Origin: Treponema sp.
Lineage (GTDB): Bacteria > Spirochaetota > Spirochaetia > Treponematales > Treponemataceae
Direction of reading: 5' to 3'
Length of the DNA stretch: 64,000 nt
Assembly (NCBI GenBank): GCA_017962965.1
Contig: JAGCUI010000013.1
Coordinates: forward strand, 28,299-92,298
Position numbers and translations under genes: made by a program. The notes below the pieces were generated by a model. The model saw nothing but the letters and a program-made list of their open reading frames with translations. It was not told where the DNA came from and made no database searches. Of the stretch, positions 36,871-44,976 are shown piece after piece. The stretch's first letter is position 1, and every line of letters starts with the position of its first letter.

Positions 36871-37977
36871 ATGCAGATGACATTGCGCTGGTATGGCACC
36901 GGCTTTGATTCAGTAACATTAAAACAGATTCGTCAGGTTCCGGGGGTACACGGAGTTATTACAACCTTATACGATTCTGTTCCCGGAGATGCATGGGAGC
37001 TTTCCGCTATTCAAAAAATTAAAAAAGAAGTAGAAGATGCCGGATTAAAGATTGCCGGAATCGAAAGCGTAAACATTCACGACGACATTAAAATCGGTGG
37101 TGGCGACCGCGATAAATACATCGAAAATTATATTAAAACACTTGAACGTCTTGGTCAGGAAGACATCCATATGGTTTGCTATAACTTTATGCCTGTATTC
37201 GACTGGACAAGAAGTGAGCTTGCACGCGTATGTGAGGATGGCTCAACAGTTTTAGCTTATAACTCAAAGGCAATCGACGGAGTAAAACCCGAAGAGATGT
37301 TTGCTTCTATAGATAAGGATTCAAACGGCTTTGTTCTTCCAGGCTGGGAACCTGAGCGTATGGCCCGTGTAAAAGAGCTTTTTAAAATGTACGAGGATGT
37401 TACAGAAGAAAAGCTTTTTGAAAACCTTGTATACTTTTTAAAAGCAATCATGCCTGTGTGCGATAAATACAATATTGATATGGCAATCCATCCCGATGAT
37501 CCAGCATGGCCTGTATTCGGTCTTCCACGCATCATCACAAGTCAGGATAAGGTTTGCAGAATGCTCAAGGCTGTAGATAATCCACATAACGGATTAACCT
37601 TCTGTACAGGCTCATACGGAACAAACCGCAAGAATGATCTTTGCGAATTCATTAAGGCTGCACAGGGAAGAATCCATTTTGCTCATGTTCGAAACCTCAA
37701 GTTTAATACAGCAATTGATGACCCAGTTTTAGATTTCCAGGAATCGGCACACCTTTCAAGCTGTGGAACTTTTGATATGTTCAAGATTGTAAAGACACTT
37801 TACGAAACAGGTTTTGACGGAGTAATCAGACCGGACCATGGACGAATGATCTGGGGTGAAAAAGCAATGCCTGGTTACGGCTTATACGACAGAGCCCTTG
37901 GTGCTACATACTTACAGGGTCTTTGGGAAGCCTGCGAAAAGACAATCGACAGAAGCGGCGTAAAATTATATAAATAG
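36871..37977 (+). CDS. uxuA: Mannonate dehydratase
   Basis: 368 residues. It dehydrates D-mannonate to 2-keto-3-deoxygluconate, the third step of glucuronate breakdown. The family start MQMTLRWYGTGFDSVTLKQIRQVPGV is clear, with IHPDDPAWPVFGLPRI (metal-binding His/Asp region, about 208-223), FCTGSYG, HVRNLKF and PDHGRM towards the end. Length is normal. AAGGAG lies upstream of the ATG. It has its own promoter with a shared hexuronate operator and a strong terminator, so it is a single-gene unit. Confidence 0.95.
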   Translation: MQMTLRWYGTGFDSVTLKQIRQVPGVHGVITTLYDSVPGDAWELSAIQKIKKEVEDAGLKIAGIESVNIHDDIKIGGGDRDKYIENYIKTLERLGQEDIHMVCYNFMPVFDWTRSELARVCEDGSTVLAYNSKAIDGVKPEEMFASIDKDSNGFVLPGWEPERMARVKELFKMYEDVTEEKLFENLVYFLKAIMPVCDKYNIDMAIHPDDPAWPVFGLPRIITSQDKVCRMLKAVDNPHNGLTFCTGSYGTNRKNDLCEFIKAAQGRIHFAHVRNLKFNTAIDDPVLDFQESAHLSSCGTFDMFKIVKTLYETGFDGVIRPDHGRMIWGEKAMPGYGLYDRALGATYLQGLWEACEKTIDRSGVKLYK

Positions 37978-37980
37978 CCA

Positions 37981-38014
37981 AAAAAAAGCACGAAATTAAT
38001 TTCGTGCTTTTTTT
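37981..38014. terminator. Bidirectional terminator between uxuA and the esterase gene
   Basis: GCACGAAATTAATTTCGTGC is a perfect palindrome flanked by seven A and seven T residues, serving both convergent genes. Confidence 0.88.
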
Positions 38015-38017
38015 ATA

Positions 38018-38887
38018 TTAATACTTAAAAAGATTTTCTCCAAAATCCCTAAAGCTTTGTATCCAGCAGGCCCATTCATGCTTTAAGCCGGGGTATTCCT
38101 TACATGCAAAGTTCTGGATTCTGTCCCACTTGGAAATTACAGGTACGTAACTGCAGTAGCCCGGATAAAAGATTTCATCCTCGGTTCCGCATGTCATAAA
38201 CATGTATTTAATCTTTAAATTGTCATCAACTTTTTTATCTACATCACTTACGTATTTTTCAGGCTGGATGTAAGTCATAATGCTGTTTGCACGAGGGGTA
38301 GCACCAAAGCATCCGAACGAAGCAAATAAATCAAGACATTCACCAATTCCAATTGTCATACTCTGGTTTGAACCCATCGAAAGTCCTGCCATTGCATTGT
38401 CTTCGCGCTTTGTAGAAACATTAAAATTCTTTCTGATGTAAGGTAAAAGATCGTTACGAAGCTCTTGTCCAAAGCAGTTGGCTCCCGCGTCACTTGACCA
38501 TTCTCTTTTTTCATTCCAGGTTTTATCAGAAACTCCCGATGGAGTAACAACAATAAATTCTTTTATATTAATGTTATTATCAAGATAAACCCTTAATTCA
38601 CCATTCGGGTCATTAAGTCCCCAATTGTATTCGTTTTCGCCGCTTCCGTGCATCAGAATTACAAGAGGATATTTTTTTGATTTATTCATTTTGTCGTACC
38701 CAGCTGGAAGATACACAAAAGCATGTTTATTGTAATGATCTGCTTCTGTCAGTTTTGATTCTGCAACTGTGTAATCTCTTGTAGGGTAATTAATTTCAAC
38801 TACTTCACTTTTTTCATTAGGACATGATGTAAACAATACAGTAAGGCCAAAGATAAGAATCACGGTTTGTGTAAATTTTTTGAGCAT
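38018..38887 (-). CDS. Lipoprotein alpha/beta-hydrolase esterase (esterase D/feruloyl-esterase-like)
   Basis: 289 residues from the ATG at 38887, which follows GAGGAG; a TTG 18 bases earlier is less likely. A lipobox-like signal (LTVLFTSC, Cys near residue 22) suggests a lipid-anchored protein. The fold shows YLPAGYDKMNKSKKYPLVILMHGSGENE and the nucleophile elbow AGLSMGSNQS, as in esterase-D-like and xylan/feruloyl esterases. It sits between uxuA and uxuB and so may free sugars or acids from plant polysaccharide side chains outside the cell, an inference from location. It carries no hexuronate operator. Confidence 0.8.
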   Translation of the reverse strand: MLKKFTQTVILIFGLTVLFTSCPNEKSEVVEINYPTRDYTVAESKLTEADHYNKHAFVYLPAGYDKMNKSKKYPLVILMHGSGENEYNWGLNDPNGELRVYLDNNINIKEFIVVTPSGVSDKTWNEKREWSSDAGANCFGQELRNDLLPYIRKNFNVSTKREDNAMAGLSMGSNQSMTIGIGECLDLFASFGCFGATPRANSIMTYIQPEKYVSDVDKKVDDNLKIKYMFMTCGTEDEIFYPGYCSYVPVISKWDRIQNFACKEYPGLKHEWACWIQSFRDFGENLFKY

Positions 38888-38988
38888 TTGATTATTTCTC
38901 CTCAAAATGTTATTCTGCGTTATCCTGCAGTCTATTAATTATACTACAGGGAAATAAATAAAACAAACTTACTTATCCGGAGGTTTAT

Positions 38989-39510
38989 ATGGCAGTACCA
39001 GTATTAGAAACAGAAAGATTAATTTTACGTCCCCTTACAAAAGATGATTTACCGGCTGTATATGTGTGGGCGAGTGATCCCCGTGTAAATAAGTATATGA
39101 TTTATCCTTTGTACAAAAGCATGGACGACGGCAAAGTCTGGTTCGACTCCTTGTACAAGGATGACAATAAAAAAGATTTTGGCTTTGTATATAAAGAAAC
39201 CGGCGAGCTCATCGGAAGCGGTGGCATTTACTTTCACCCTGATAAAGATGTATGGTCCATCGGTTATAACATTCGCTATGAATTCTGGAACAAAGGTCTT
39301 GTAACAGAAGCAATGAAAAAAATCACTTCCTGGGCCATCGAAAACTTTGACGTTAAAGTAATCGCCGGAACCTTTGCAGTTGGCAACACAGGCTCTCAGC
39401 GCGTAATGGAAAAGCTCGGTCTCACTTTCTACGAAGATACAGAATATTCAAAGCTTGATAACAGCGAGACCTTTAAAGCAAAAACGTATTCTAAGGTTAT
39501 AAAGAAGTAG
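38989..39510 (+). CDS. GNAT acetyltransferase (RimJ/RimL-like)
   Basis: 173 residues of the acetyltransferase_3 type: it starts VLETERLILRPLTKDDLPAVY and has the acetyl-CoA loop region GYNIRYEFWNKGLVTEAMKK and NTGSQRVMEKLGL. It acetylates an unknown amine or protein N-terminus. GGAGG precedes the ATG. It lies upstream of the uxuB operator and probably ends before it; no link to hexuronate use is evident. Confidence 0.85.
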   Translation: MAVPVLETERLILRPLTKDDLPAVYVWASDPRVNKYMIYPLYKSMDDGKVWFDSLYKDDNKKDFGFVYKETGELIGSGGIYFHPDKDVWSIGYNIRYEFWNKGLVTEAMKKITSWAIENFDVKVIAGTFAVGNTGSQRVMEKLGLTFYEDTEYSKLDNSETFKAKTYSKVIKK

Positions 39511-39516
39511 ATTAAA

Positions 39517-39534
39517 ATACTAGTATTCTAGTTG
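39517..39534 (+). promoter_or_regulatory. Hexuronate operator at uxuB
   Basis: ATACTAGTATTCTAGTTG contains the perfect dyad ACTAG-TATT-CTAGT (39519-39532), and its right end overlaps the -35 box, a position suited to repression. Confidence 0.8.
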
Positions 39535-39560
39535 CAAATCCTCTTAATCGGTATTATACT
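39532..39560 (+). promoter_or_regulatory. uxuB promoter
   Basis: TTGCAA (39532-39537), a 17-base spacer and TATACT (39555-39560). Confidence 0.78.
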
Positions 39561-39589
39561 TAATCTGTAAATTCTAACAGGAGTATAAG

Positions 39590-41170
39590 ATGAAACTTTC
39601 AAAAGATGGAATTAAAAATACAAGTGAATGGGAATCTAAAGGTTATTCTCTTCCAAAGTTCGACAGGGAAAAGGTTGAGGCTTTAACAAAGGCACAGCCT
39701 TTCTGGATTCATTTTGGGGCAGGTAATATTTTCCGTGCGTTCCAGGCAAATGTTGTGCAGAATCTTTTGAACAGTGGGGTTTTAGACCGCGGGCTTGTTG
39801 TTGCAGAAGGCTATGATTACGAAATCATTCAGAAAATGTACCGCCCTCACGATAACATCGGTGCTCTTGTTACATTAAAATCAAGCGGTAATGTTGAAAA
39901 AACTGTTGTGGGCTCAATCATGGAAGCTCTTGCTGCAGATTCAGATAACGAAGCAGACTGGTCACGCCTTTTAGAAATTTTCCGCGCTCCTTCTTTGCAG
40001 ATGGTAACCTTTACAATCACAGAAAAAGGATATTTATTGCGCAATGCAAATGGCGTTATGATGAACGGTGTAGAAGAGGATTTTACAAACGGTCCTGTTT
40101 TACCAAAGAGTTATATCGGTAAGGTTGTAACACTTTTGCACGAACGCTATGTAAACGGTGAGCTTCCTGTTGCAATGGTAAGTATGGATAACTGCTCTCA
40201 TAACGGAGACAAGCTTTTTGCTGCCGTTAATGAATTTGCAACTGAATGGGAAAACCGCGGCGTTTGTAAACCGGGCTTTCTTTCTTATGTAAATAATCCT
40301 TCTAAGGTAAGCTTTCCTTGGACAATGATAGATAAAATCACACCGCGTCCTGATTCAAAGATCGAAAAGATTTTAGCCGACGACGGAATTGAAGAGCTTG
40401 AACCTGTAATCACTTCTAAGAAAACTTATGTTGCTCCTTTTGTAAATGCAGAAGAGTGCCAGTATCTTGTTATAGAAGATTCATTTCCTAACGGCCGTCC
40501 TGAGCTTGAAAAGGCTGGACTTTATTTTACAGACCGTGCCACAGTAGATAAGGTAGAAAAGATGAAGGTTTGTACATGTCTTAATCCGCTTCATACCTTC
40601 CTGGCCGTTAGCGGTTGTCTTTTGGGTTACACATTGATTGCAGATGAAATGAAGGATGCAGATTTACTCCGCCTTGTAAAACGTCTTGGTTATGAAGAAG
40701 GACTTCCTGTTGTTGTAGACCCTGGTATTATCAAGCCTCGGGATTTTATTGATGAAGTTGTAAATATCCGTATTCCAAATCCGTTTATGCCGGATACTCC
40801 ACAGCGCATTGCCTGCGATACAAGCCAGAAGTTGAGCATTCGTTTTGGAGAAACAATTAAGGGCTACCTTGCAAGAAAAGATTTAGACATCAATTCTCTT
40901 AAGGTTGTACCTCTTGTATTTGCCCTATGGCTTCGTTACTTACAGGCAATTGATGATAACGGTAATGCCTTTGAGTTAAGCCCGGATCCGCTTTTGGAAG
41001 AATGCAGAAAATACGTAGAAAACCCTTGTGATATAGATAAACTTCTGAGCCGTAAAGACATCTTTGGTGTAGATTTATTCGAAGCAGGTCTTTCGGACAA
41101 GGTAAAAGACTACTATTCAAAGCTTACAATGGGTAAGGGTAGTGTGAGAAACGTTTTAAGCTCGCTTTAA
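39590..41170 (+). CDS. uxuB: Fructuronate reductase (mannitol dehydrogenase family)
   Basis: 526 residues. It reduces D-fructuronate to D-mannonate with NADH, the second step of glucuronate breakdown. The Rossmann start is WIHFGAGNIFRAFQANVVQ and the catalytic region includes VSMDNCSHNGDKL, PWTMIDKITPRP and MKVCTCLNPLHTFLAVSGC. It could also act as a mannitol- or tagaturonate-type enzyme, but the regulon with uxuA and uxaC favours fructuronate. AGGAG lies six bases before the ATG. It has its own operator and promoter and is convergent with a GNAT gene. Confidence 0.9.
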   Translation: MKLSKDGIKNTSEWESKGYSLPKFDREKVEALTKAQPFWIHFGAGNIFRAFQANVVQNLLNSGVLDRGLVVAEGYDYEIIQKMYRPHDNIGALVTLKSSGNVEKTVVGSIMEALAADSDNEADWSRLLEIFRAPSLQMVTFTITEKGYLLRNANGVMMNGVEEDFTNGPVLPKSYIGKVVTLLHERYVNGELPVAMVSMDNCSHNGDKLFAAVNEFATEWENRGVCKPGFLSYVNNPSKVSFPWTMIDKITPRPDSKIEKILADDGIEELEPVITSKKTYVAPFVNAEECQYLVIEDSFPNGRPELEKAGLYFTDRATVDKVEKMKVCTCLNPLHTFLAVSGCLLGYTLIADEMKDADLLRLVKRLGYEEGLPVVVDPGIIKPRDFIDEVVNIRIPNPFMPDTPQRIACDTSQKLSIRFGETIKGYLARKDLDINSLKVVPLVFALWLRYLQAIDDNGNAFELSPDPLLEECRKYVENPCDIDKLLSRKDIFGVDLFEAGLSDKVKDYYSKLTMGKGSVRNVLSSL

Positions 41171-41180
41171 TTTTGTGTGC

Positions 41181-41606
41181 CTAGTTTTTCTTTGCGTTCA
41201 GTTTGATTGTCATGCCCCAGCCGTTTTCTTCTGTGCGTTTTGTAAATCCAAGCTTTTCGTAAAAGCCTGATTTTCCAACTGCAGCTACTAAAACAAACAT
41301 GAGGTAATCATCAGGGGCCAGATAACTTTTTGCCTTTTCGATTATGTAATTTACAAGCTTTCTTCCAATTCCTTTTCCCTGATATTCAGGCTTAACAATT
41401 ACATCAGAAATATAAACCGCATAGCCGTAGTCAAAAAGGGCGCGCGAAATACCAACAGTTTTTCCGTCAACCTTGGCACTCACCATAAAGGCCGAATGCT
41501 TTATAAGTTCCTTTACTCTTTCAGGTTTAACCATTGTCCATCCGGCTCCACCACGAAAGTCCAGATATTCTTCTTCTGTAAATCCTTCTACAAGTTCAAC
41601 TTCCAT
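41181..41606 (-). CDS. GNAT acetyltransferase
   Basis: 141 residues. The fold motif VIVKPEYQGKGIGRKLVNYIIEKA (acetyl-CoA pyrophosphate loop QGKGIG) and the FYEKLGFTKR C-terminal strand are canonical. The substrate is unknown. A GGGGG ribosome site precedes the ATG. It lies 21 bases downstream of a short unknown gene on the same strand and is convergent with uxuB. Confidence 0.85.
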   Translation of the reverse strand: MEVELVEGFTEEEYLDFRGGAGWTMVKPERVKELIKHSAFMVSAKVDGKTVGISRALFDYGYAVYISDVIVKPEYQGKGIGRKLVNYIIEKAKSYLAPDDYLMFVLVAAVGKSGFYEKLGFTKRTEENGWGMTIKLNAKKN

Positions 41607-41627
41607 ATTTTCCCCCTAAGTGTAAAG

Positions 41628-42038
41628 TTAGTATTTAAGTTCAGACACTGTAATTTGAGCATCCGCCTTCTGATTTTTTACAGCAATCTGAAAATCATCC
41701 TCGTAAATAATTTCTCCGGGCACCTGTTCTGTTTTTGAAATATAAAGTGTAAGCCCGTACTTTTTTGCCATAGCCCTGTAAAAATCCATCTGTGCATAAA
41801 TGTCGTTTCCCTCTGGAGTATCTTTAAACCATGTAATGGCACAGTCAGGATTTCCTTTTTCATAAAACGGAGGAACCGGTAAAACTTTTTCAAAGTACTC
41901 CCTGTTTTTCCAGTATTCTGCCGTTTCTTTTTTGTTAAGAGTTTTTGAATCTACAAGCTTTCCGATTGCAGTAAAAAGTCCCCTTGGCTGCTTTGTAATC
42001 CACGCAATGTCCTTTGTATGTATTCTAAAGTAAGTCAT
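41628..42038 (-). CDS. Conserved-looking small protein, function unknown
   Basis: 136 residues without signal peptide or membrane helix. It starts MTYFRIHTKDIAWITKQ and contains ENREYFEKVLPVPPFYEK-like and AITWFKDTPEGNDIYAQMDF segments, an alpha/beta pattern with many aromatic residues. I do not recognise the family. GGAG lies six bases before the ATG and it is probably co-transcribed with the downstream acetyltransferase. Confidence 0.65.
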   Translation of the reverse strand: MTYFRIHTKDIAWITKQPRGLFTAIGKLVDSKTLNKKETAEYWKNREYFEKVLPVPPFYEKGNPDCAITWFKDTPEGNDIYAQMDFYRAMAKKYGLTLYISKTEQVPGEIIYEDDFQIAVKNQKADAQITVSELKY

Positions 42039-42133
42039 CTTTTCTCCGTATTTTTCTCTTTTTAAAAAGATTATAGTACATAAAAAAAATATTGTTTATA
42101 GTGTATTTCTTTAAAATTTAAATGCCACGATAA

Positions 42134-42210
42134 GTAGCAGAAAAACTTAAAGAATTAAGAAAGCAAAAAGGGATTTCTCAGGAAAAAATTGCAATGACTC
42201 CTGATACAAA
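42134..42210 (+). pseudogene. Remnant of an XRE-type HTH gene
   Basis: One frame reads VAEKLKELRKQKGISQEKIA, the usual first helices of XRE/Cro regulators. An in-frame stop lies just upstream and the sequence loses family character after about 25 codons. There is no start codon or ribosome site. Confidence 0.45.
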
Positions 42211-42246
42211 ATGTAAAGAATTCTTTTCTGAGAAAGCGTTTTATGC

Positions 42247-42265
42247 TATACTAGTATTCGAGGTA
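42247..42265 (+). promoter_or_regulatory. uxaC operator overlapping -10, start and ribosome site
   Basis: TGCTATACT (42244-42252) is an extended -10. The operator ATACTAGTATTCGAGGTA (42248-42265) covers it, the predicted start near 42259 and the GAGG ribosome site (42260-42263). The dyad right arm is imperfect (CGAGG). Confidence 0.7.
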
Positions 42266-42270
42266 AAAAC

Positions 42271-43674
42271 ATGAAACGCTTCTTAGACGAGAATTTTCTT
42301 TTAGAGACTAAATCATCACAAATCTTATATCATAAATACGCAGAAAAAGAACCAATTTTTGATTTTCATAATCATCTTTCTCCAAAAGAGATTTTCGAAA
42401 ATAAGAGGCTTGGAAATCTTGCAAATGCCTGGTTAGATCATGATCACTATAAATGGCGTGCTATGCGTGCTGCCGGTGTTGATGAAAAATTAATTATCGG
42501 TCATTTGGTAAACGGAGAGGCTGTTACTCAAAGCCCAGAGACAGACTACGAGCGTTATCTTGCCTTTGTAAAAACTCTGGAATTAAGCCCTGGAAATCCA
42601 CTTTATCACTGGAGCCATCTTGAGCTTAAACGTTACTTTGGAATTTCAAAGCCTTTGACCCAAGCCAACGCAAAAGAAATCTGGGATAAATGCAATGCGC
42701 TTTTACAAAAAGATGAATATACTTCGCAGGGTCTTCTTTTAAAGATGGGAGTAAAAGAGCTTTGCACAACAGACGATCCACTTGATAATCTTGAATGGCA
42801 TAATAAACTTAAAGGTGCCGGTATCAAAGTTCGTCCTTCTTTCCGCCCGGATATTCCTCTTTCTCCCGACCATCCTGATTTTGCAAAATATATTTCAAAG
42901 CTCCAGGAAATGGACGGCACAAGTTTTAAAACAATTACAGACATGATTAATGCTCTTGGGCGCCGTATGGACTTTTTTAAAGAGAACGGCTGTGTAGTAA
43001 GCGATCATTCTCTGGAGGATGATTTTTACCTTCCTGTAAATTATGATGATGTAAACTATATTTTTGAAAAGGCCTGGATTGGTAAAAAGCTTACAAAAGA
43101 AGAAATTGCAAAATACAAGGGCTATGTTTTAATCGAACTTGGAAAGCTTTATGCTAAAAAAGGTTTTGTATTGCAGATTCACATTGGAGCTTTGCGCGAC
43201 AACAACACTTTAATGCTTACTAAGGCCGGAAAAAATATTGGCGAAGACAGTCTCAATGATTTTAATTTTGCTTCCCAGCTTGGAGCCGTTTTGAATGGAA
43301 TCTATTCACAAGCAGATGCAAAAACAATTTTGTATAATTTAAATCCAAAGGATAATGACAGTATTGCAACAATGGCTGCAAACTTCAGAAACTGCCACTT
43401 TGGTCCTGCATGGTGGTTCTGTGATCACAAAGATGGAATTGAAGAGCAGATAAGGGTGTTTGCCAGAACTTCTGTTTTGGGTCGTTATGTTGGAATGCTT
43501 ACTGATTCAAGAAGTTTTCTTTCTTACCCGCGCCATGAGTACTTTAGAAGAATCCTTTGTAATTACATTGGAGGCTTAGTAGAAAACGGTGAATTACCTT
43601 GGGATGAAGCCTTGCTTGGAAATATGGTAAAAAATATTTCCTATAAAAATGCATGTGATTTCTTTTTGAAATAA
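42271..43674 (+). CDS. uxaC: Glucuronate isomerase
   Basis: 467 residues. It interconverts D-glucuronate and D-fructuronate (also galacturonate and tagaturonate), the entry step of the pathway. Family marks are PIFDFHNHLSPKEIFENK near the N-terminus (metal-binding HxH), ELCTTDDPLDNLEWH, the IHIGALRDNNT region and MLTDSRSFLSYPRHEYFRR near the end. Length is normal. The leader is predicted to be only about 12 nt. A hairpin terminator follows. Confidence 0.95.
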   Translation: MKRFLDENFLLETKSSQILYHKYAEKEPIFDFHNHLSPKEIFENKRLGNLANAWLDHDHYKWRAMRAAGVDEKLIIGHLVNGEAVTQSPETDYERYLAFVKTLELSPGNPLYHWSHLELKRYFGISKPLTQANAKEIWDKCNALLQKDEYTSQGLLLKMGVKELCTTDDPLDNLEWHNKLKGAGIKVRPSFRPDIPLSPDHPDFAKYISKLQEMDGTSFKTITDMINALGRRMDFFKENGCVVSDHSLEDDFYLPVNYDDVNYIFEKAWIGKKLTKEEIAKYKGYVLIELGKLYAKKGFVLQIHIGALRDNNTLMLTKAGKNIGEDSLNDFNFASQLGAVLNGIYSQADAKTILYNLNPKDNDSIATMAANFRNCHFGPAWWFCDHKDGIEEQIRVFARTSVLGRYVGMLTDSRSFLSYPRHEYFRRILCNYIGGLVENGELPWDEALLGNMVKNISYKNACDFFLK

Positions 43675-43716
43675 AAAAAAACGTGAAGTCTGGAAAACCG
43701 GGCTTCACGTTTTTTA
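43675..43716. terminator. Bidirectional terminator after uxaC
   Basis: AAACGTGAAG (ending 43688) pairs with CTTCACGTTT (from 43703), flanked by long A and T runs. It serves uxaC and the convergent YbjQ-like gene. Confidence 0.88.
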
Positions 43717-43720
43717 TACC

Positions 43721-44035
43721 TTAGTTCTTAAACTTAACTGCAGTTCCGTAAGCAACAACTTCTGCTGCTCCCTGCATTACAGCCGAAGAACCGTAGCGGA
43801 TTCCGACAATTGCATCGGCTCCTAAAGCTTCTGCTTCGTCTACCATACGCTTTGTAGCAATCTGGCGTGCTTCGTTGAGCATTTCTGTGTAGCCCGAGAT
43901 TTCTCCACCAACCAAAGTTTTAAGACCCGCCATTAAATCGCGTCCAAAGTTTTTTGACTGAACAATTGTTCCCTTTACGATTCCAAGTGCTTCGTATGTT
44001 TTTCCTGGAATTGTTTCAATGCTAAAAAGTTTCAT
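43721..44035 (-). CDS. YbjQ/DUF74 family protein
   Basis: 104 residues from the ATG at 44035, the better-spaced start after AAGGAGA; the ATG nine bases earlier is only one base from it. The family pattern is clear: GIVKGTIVQSKNFGRDLMAG, EMLNEARQIATKRM and ADAIVGIRYGSS. These pentameric heavy-metal-binding-like proteins have no firmly known role. It lies 19 bases downstream of the MerR gene on the same strand and is probably regulated with it. Confidence 0.88.
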   Translation of the reverse strand: MKLFSIETIPGKTYEALGIVKGTIVQSKNFGRDLMAGLKTLVGGEISGYTEMLNEARQIATKRMVDEAEALGADAIVGIRYGSSAVMQGAAEVVAYGTAVKFKN

Positions 44036-44054
44036 ATTAATCATTCTCCTTAAT

Positions 44055-44747
44055 TTAATATTTGAGGGCTTCTATTTCTTCGCCCTTGTTAATTTCCTTT
44101 AATCTCAAAATTAAAGCTGTTACAATGCCGATTATAAAGCAGCCCAAAATTACAAGAAGAATTATAAAAGGCATAAAATCTGTTTTTGTGTGAATAAGTG
44201 CGATTAAAACACTTGTAAAAATCAATACCATAAGCGCTAAGAAAAAGCCTGCTGCAAAGATTGCACCAACTTTCTTTTTGCGGCTTATATCTTCTTTTTT
44301 TACATCCATAAACTTTGAGCCTCCTTCTTCAAGTCTCGAAATTTCGGAAAGATATTTTTCTGCATCAAGGTGAATAAAAAAAGATTCAGAAGAAGATTTT
44401 TCATCCCCGCCGCTCTGATTAAGATTATTCTGTACTTCGTTTTTAAGCCTCATACAAAAATCCTTCATGAGCTCTGTATTCTTCTGTTGTTTTTCCAGTC
44501 TTTTAATCTGCTCTTCCATGCTTTCTTCAAAGCTTCGCTTGCCTTTTAAAAGCAGCCTGATGTCTTCGATCGGAACAGAAAGCTTACGGAGCAGTTTAAT
44601 TTTTTTTAGCTGCTGTACATCCTTGAGGGTATAATCCCTGTATCCGTTTAAAGGATCACGTTCAGGATTTAAAAGGCCCTCTTCTTCGTAAAAGCGTATG
44701 TTCTTTTTTGTGATGCCAACCAGCTCTTCAACCTGATAAATTTTCAT
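44055..44747 (-). CDS. Membrane-anchored MerR-family regulator
   Basis: 230 residues. The winged HTH (residues 1-70) reads MKIYQVEELVGITKKNIRFY then GLLNPERDPLNGYRDY, with a dimer helix (about 80-125). Instead of a ligand domain, two membrane helices (about 162-185 and 192-213) end the protein, a form seen in Firmicutes-type MerR proteins. AAGGAAA precedes the ATG. Its promoter has a 19-base spacer containing a dyad, the hallmark of MerR control, so it probably regulates itself and the downstream YbjQ-like gene. Confidence 0.85.
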   Translation of the reverse strand: MKIYQVEELVGITKKNIRFYEEEGLLNPERDPLNGYRDYTLKDVQQLKKIKLLRKLSVPIEDIRLLLKGKRSFEESMEEQIKRLEKQQKNTELMKDFCMRLKNEVQNNLNQSGGDEKSSSESFFIHLDAEKYLSEISRLEEGGSKFMDVKKEDISRKKKVGAIFAAGFFLALMVLIFTSVLIALIHTKTDFMPFIILLVILGCFIIGIVTALILRLKEINKGEEIEALKY

Positions 44748-44832
44748 AGTCTTTCCTTAAATCATACAACCCTTTTAGGTTTTTGTCTTTTTTATTTTTC
44801 AAAACCTCCTTTTGTTTTTGCCTTATAACTAA

Positions 44833-44863
44833 ATACTAAGGCTTCCACCAAGTGGAAGGTCAA
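44833..44863 (-). promoter_or_regulatory. MerR-type promoter with 19-bp spacer and operator
   Basis: On the minus strand TTGACC (44858-44863) and TAGTAT (44833-44838) are 19 bases apart. The spacer holds the dyad CTTCCAC-TTG-GTGGAAG (44842-44858). It reads towards the MerR gene. Confidence 0.78.
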
Positions 44864-44912
44864 GAAAAATTTTAATTTTTTTTAAATTTTTTTTTGGGAT
44901 GATTTTCTGCAG

Positions 44913-44930
44913 TTACTAGAATACTAGTAT
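44913..44930 (+). promoter_or_regulatory. Hexuronate operator at eda
   Basis: TTACTAGAATACTAGTAT contains the perfect dyad ACTAG-AATA-CTAGT (44915-44928). It is the uxuB site in reverse orientation and abuts the -35. Confidence 0.8.
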
Positions 44931-44959
44931 TTTACACAAATAAAAATATATGCTATAAT
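44931..44959 (+). promoter_or_regulatory. eda-kdgK promoter
   Basis: TTTACA (44931-44936), a 17-base spacer and TATAAT (44954-44959) with an extended TGC before it. Confidence 0.8.
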
Positions 44960-44976
44960 TTAGAAAAGAGGCATTT

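Noticed and set aside
44800..44811. Strong AAGGAGG in the leader of the MerR gene
   Set aside because: The only start codon near it (TTG) is two bases away and opens a 24-codon frame of doubtful quality; not enough to call a leader peptide.
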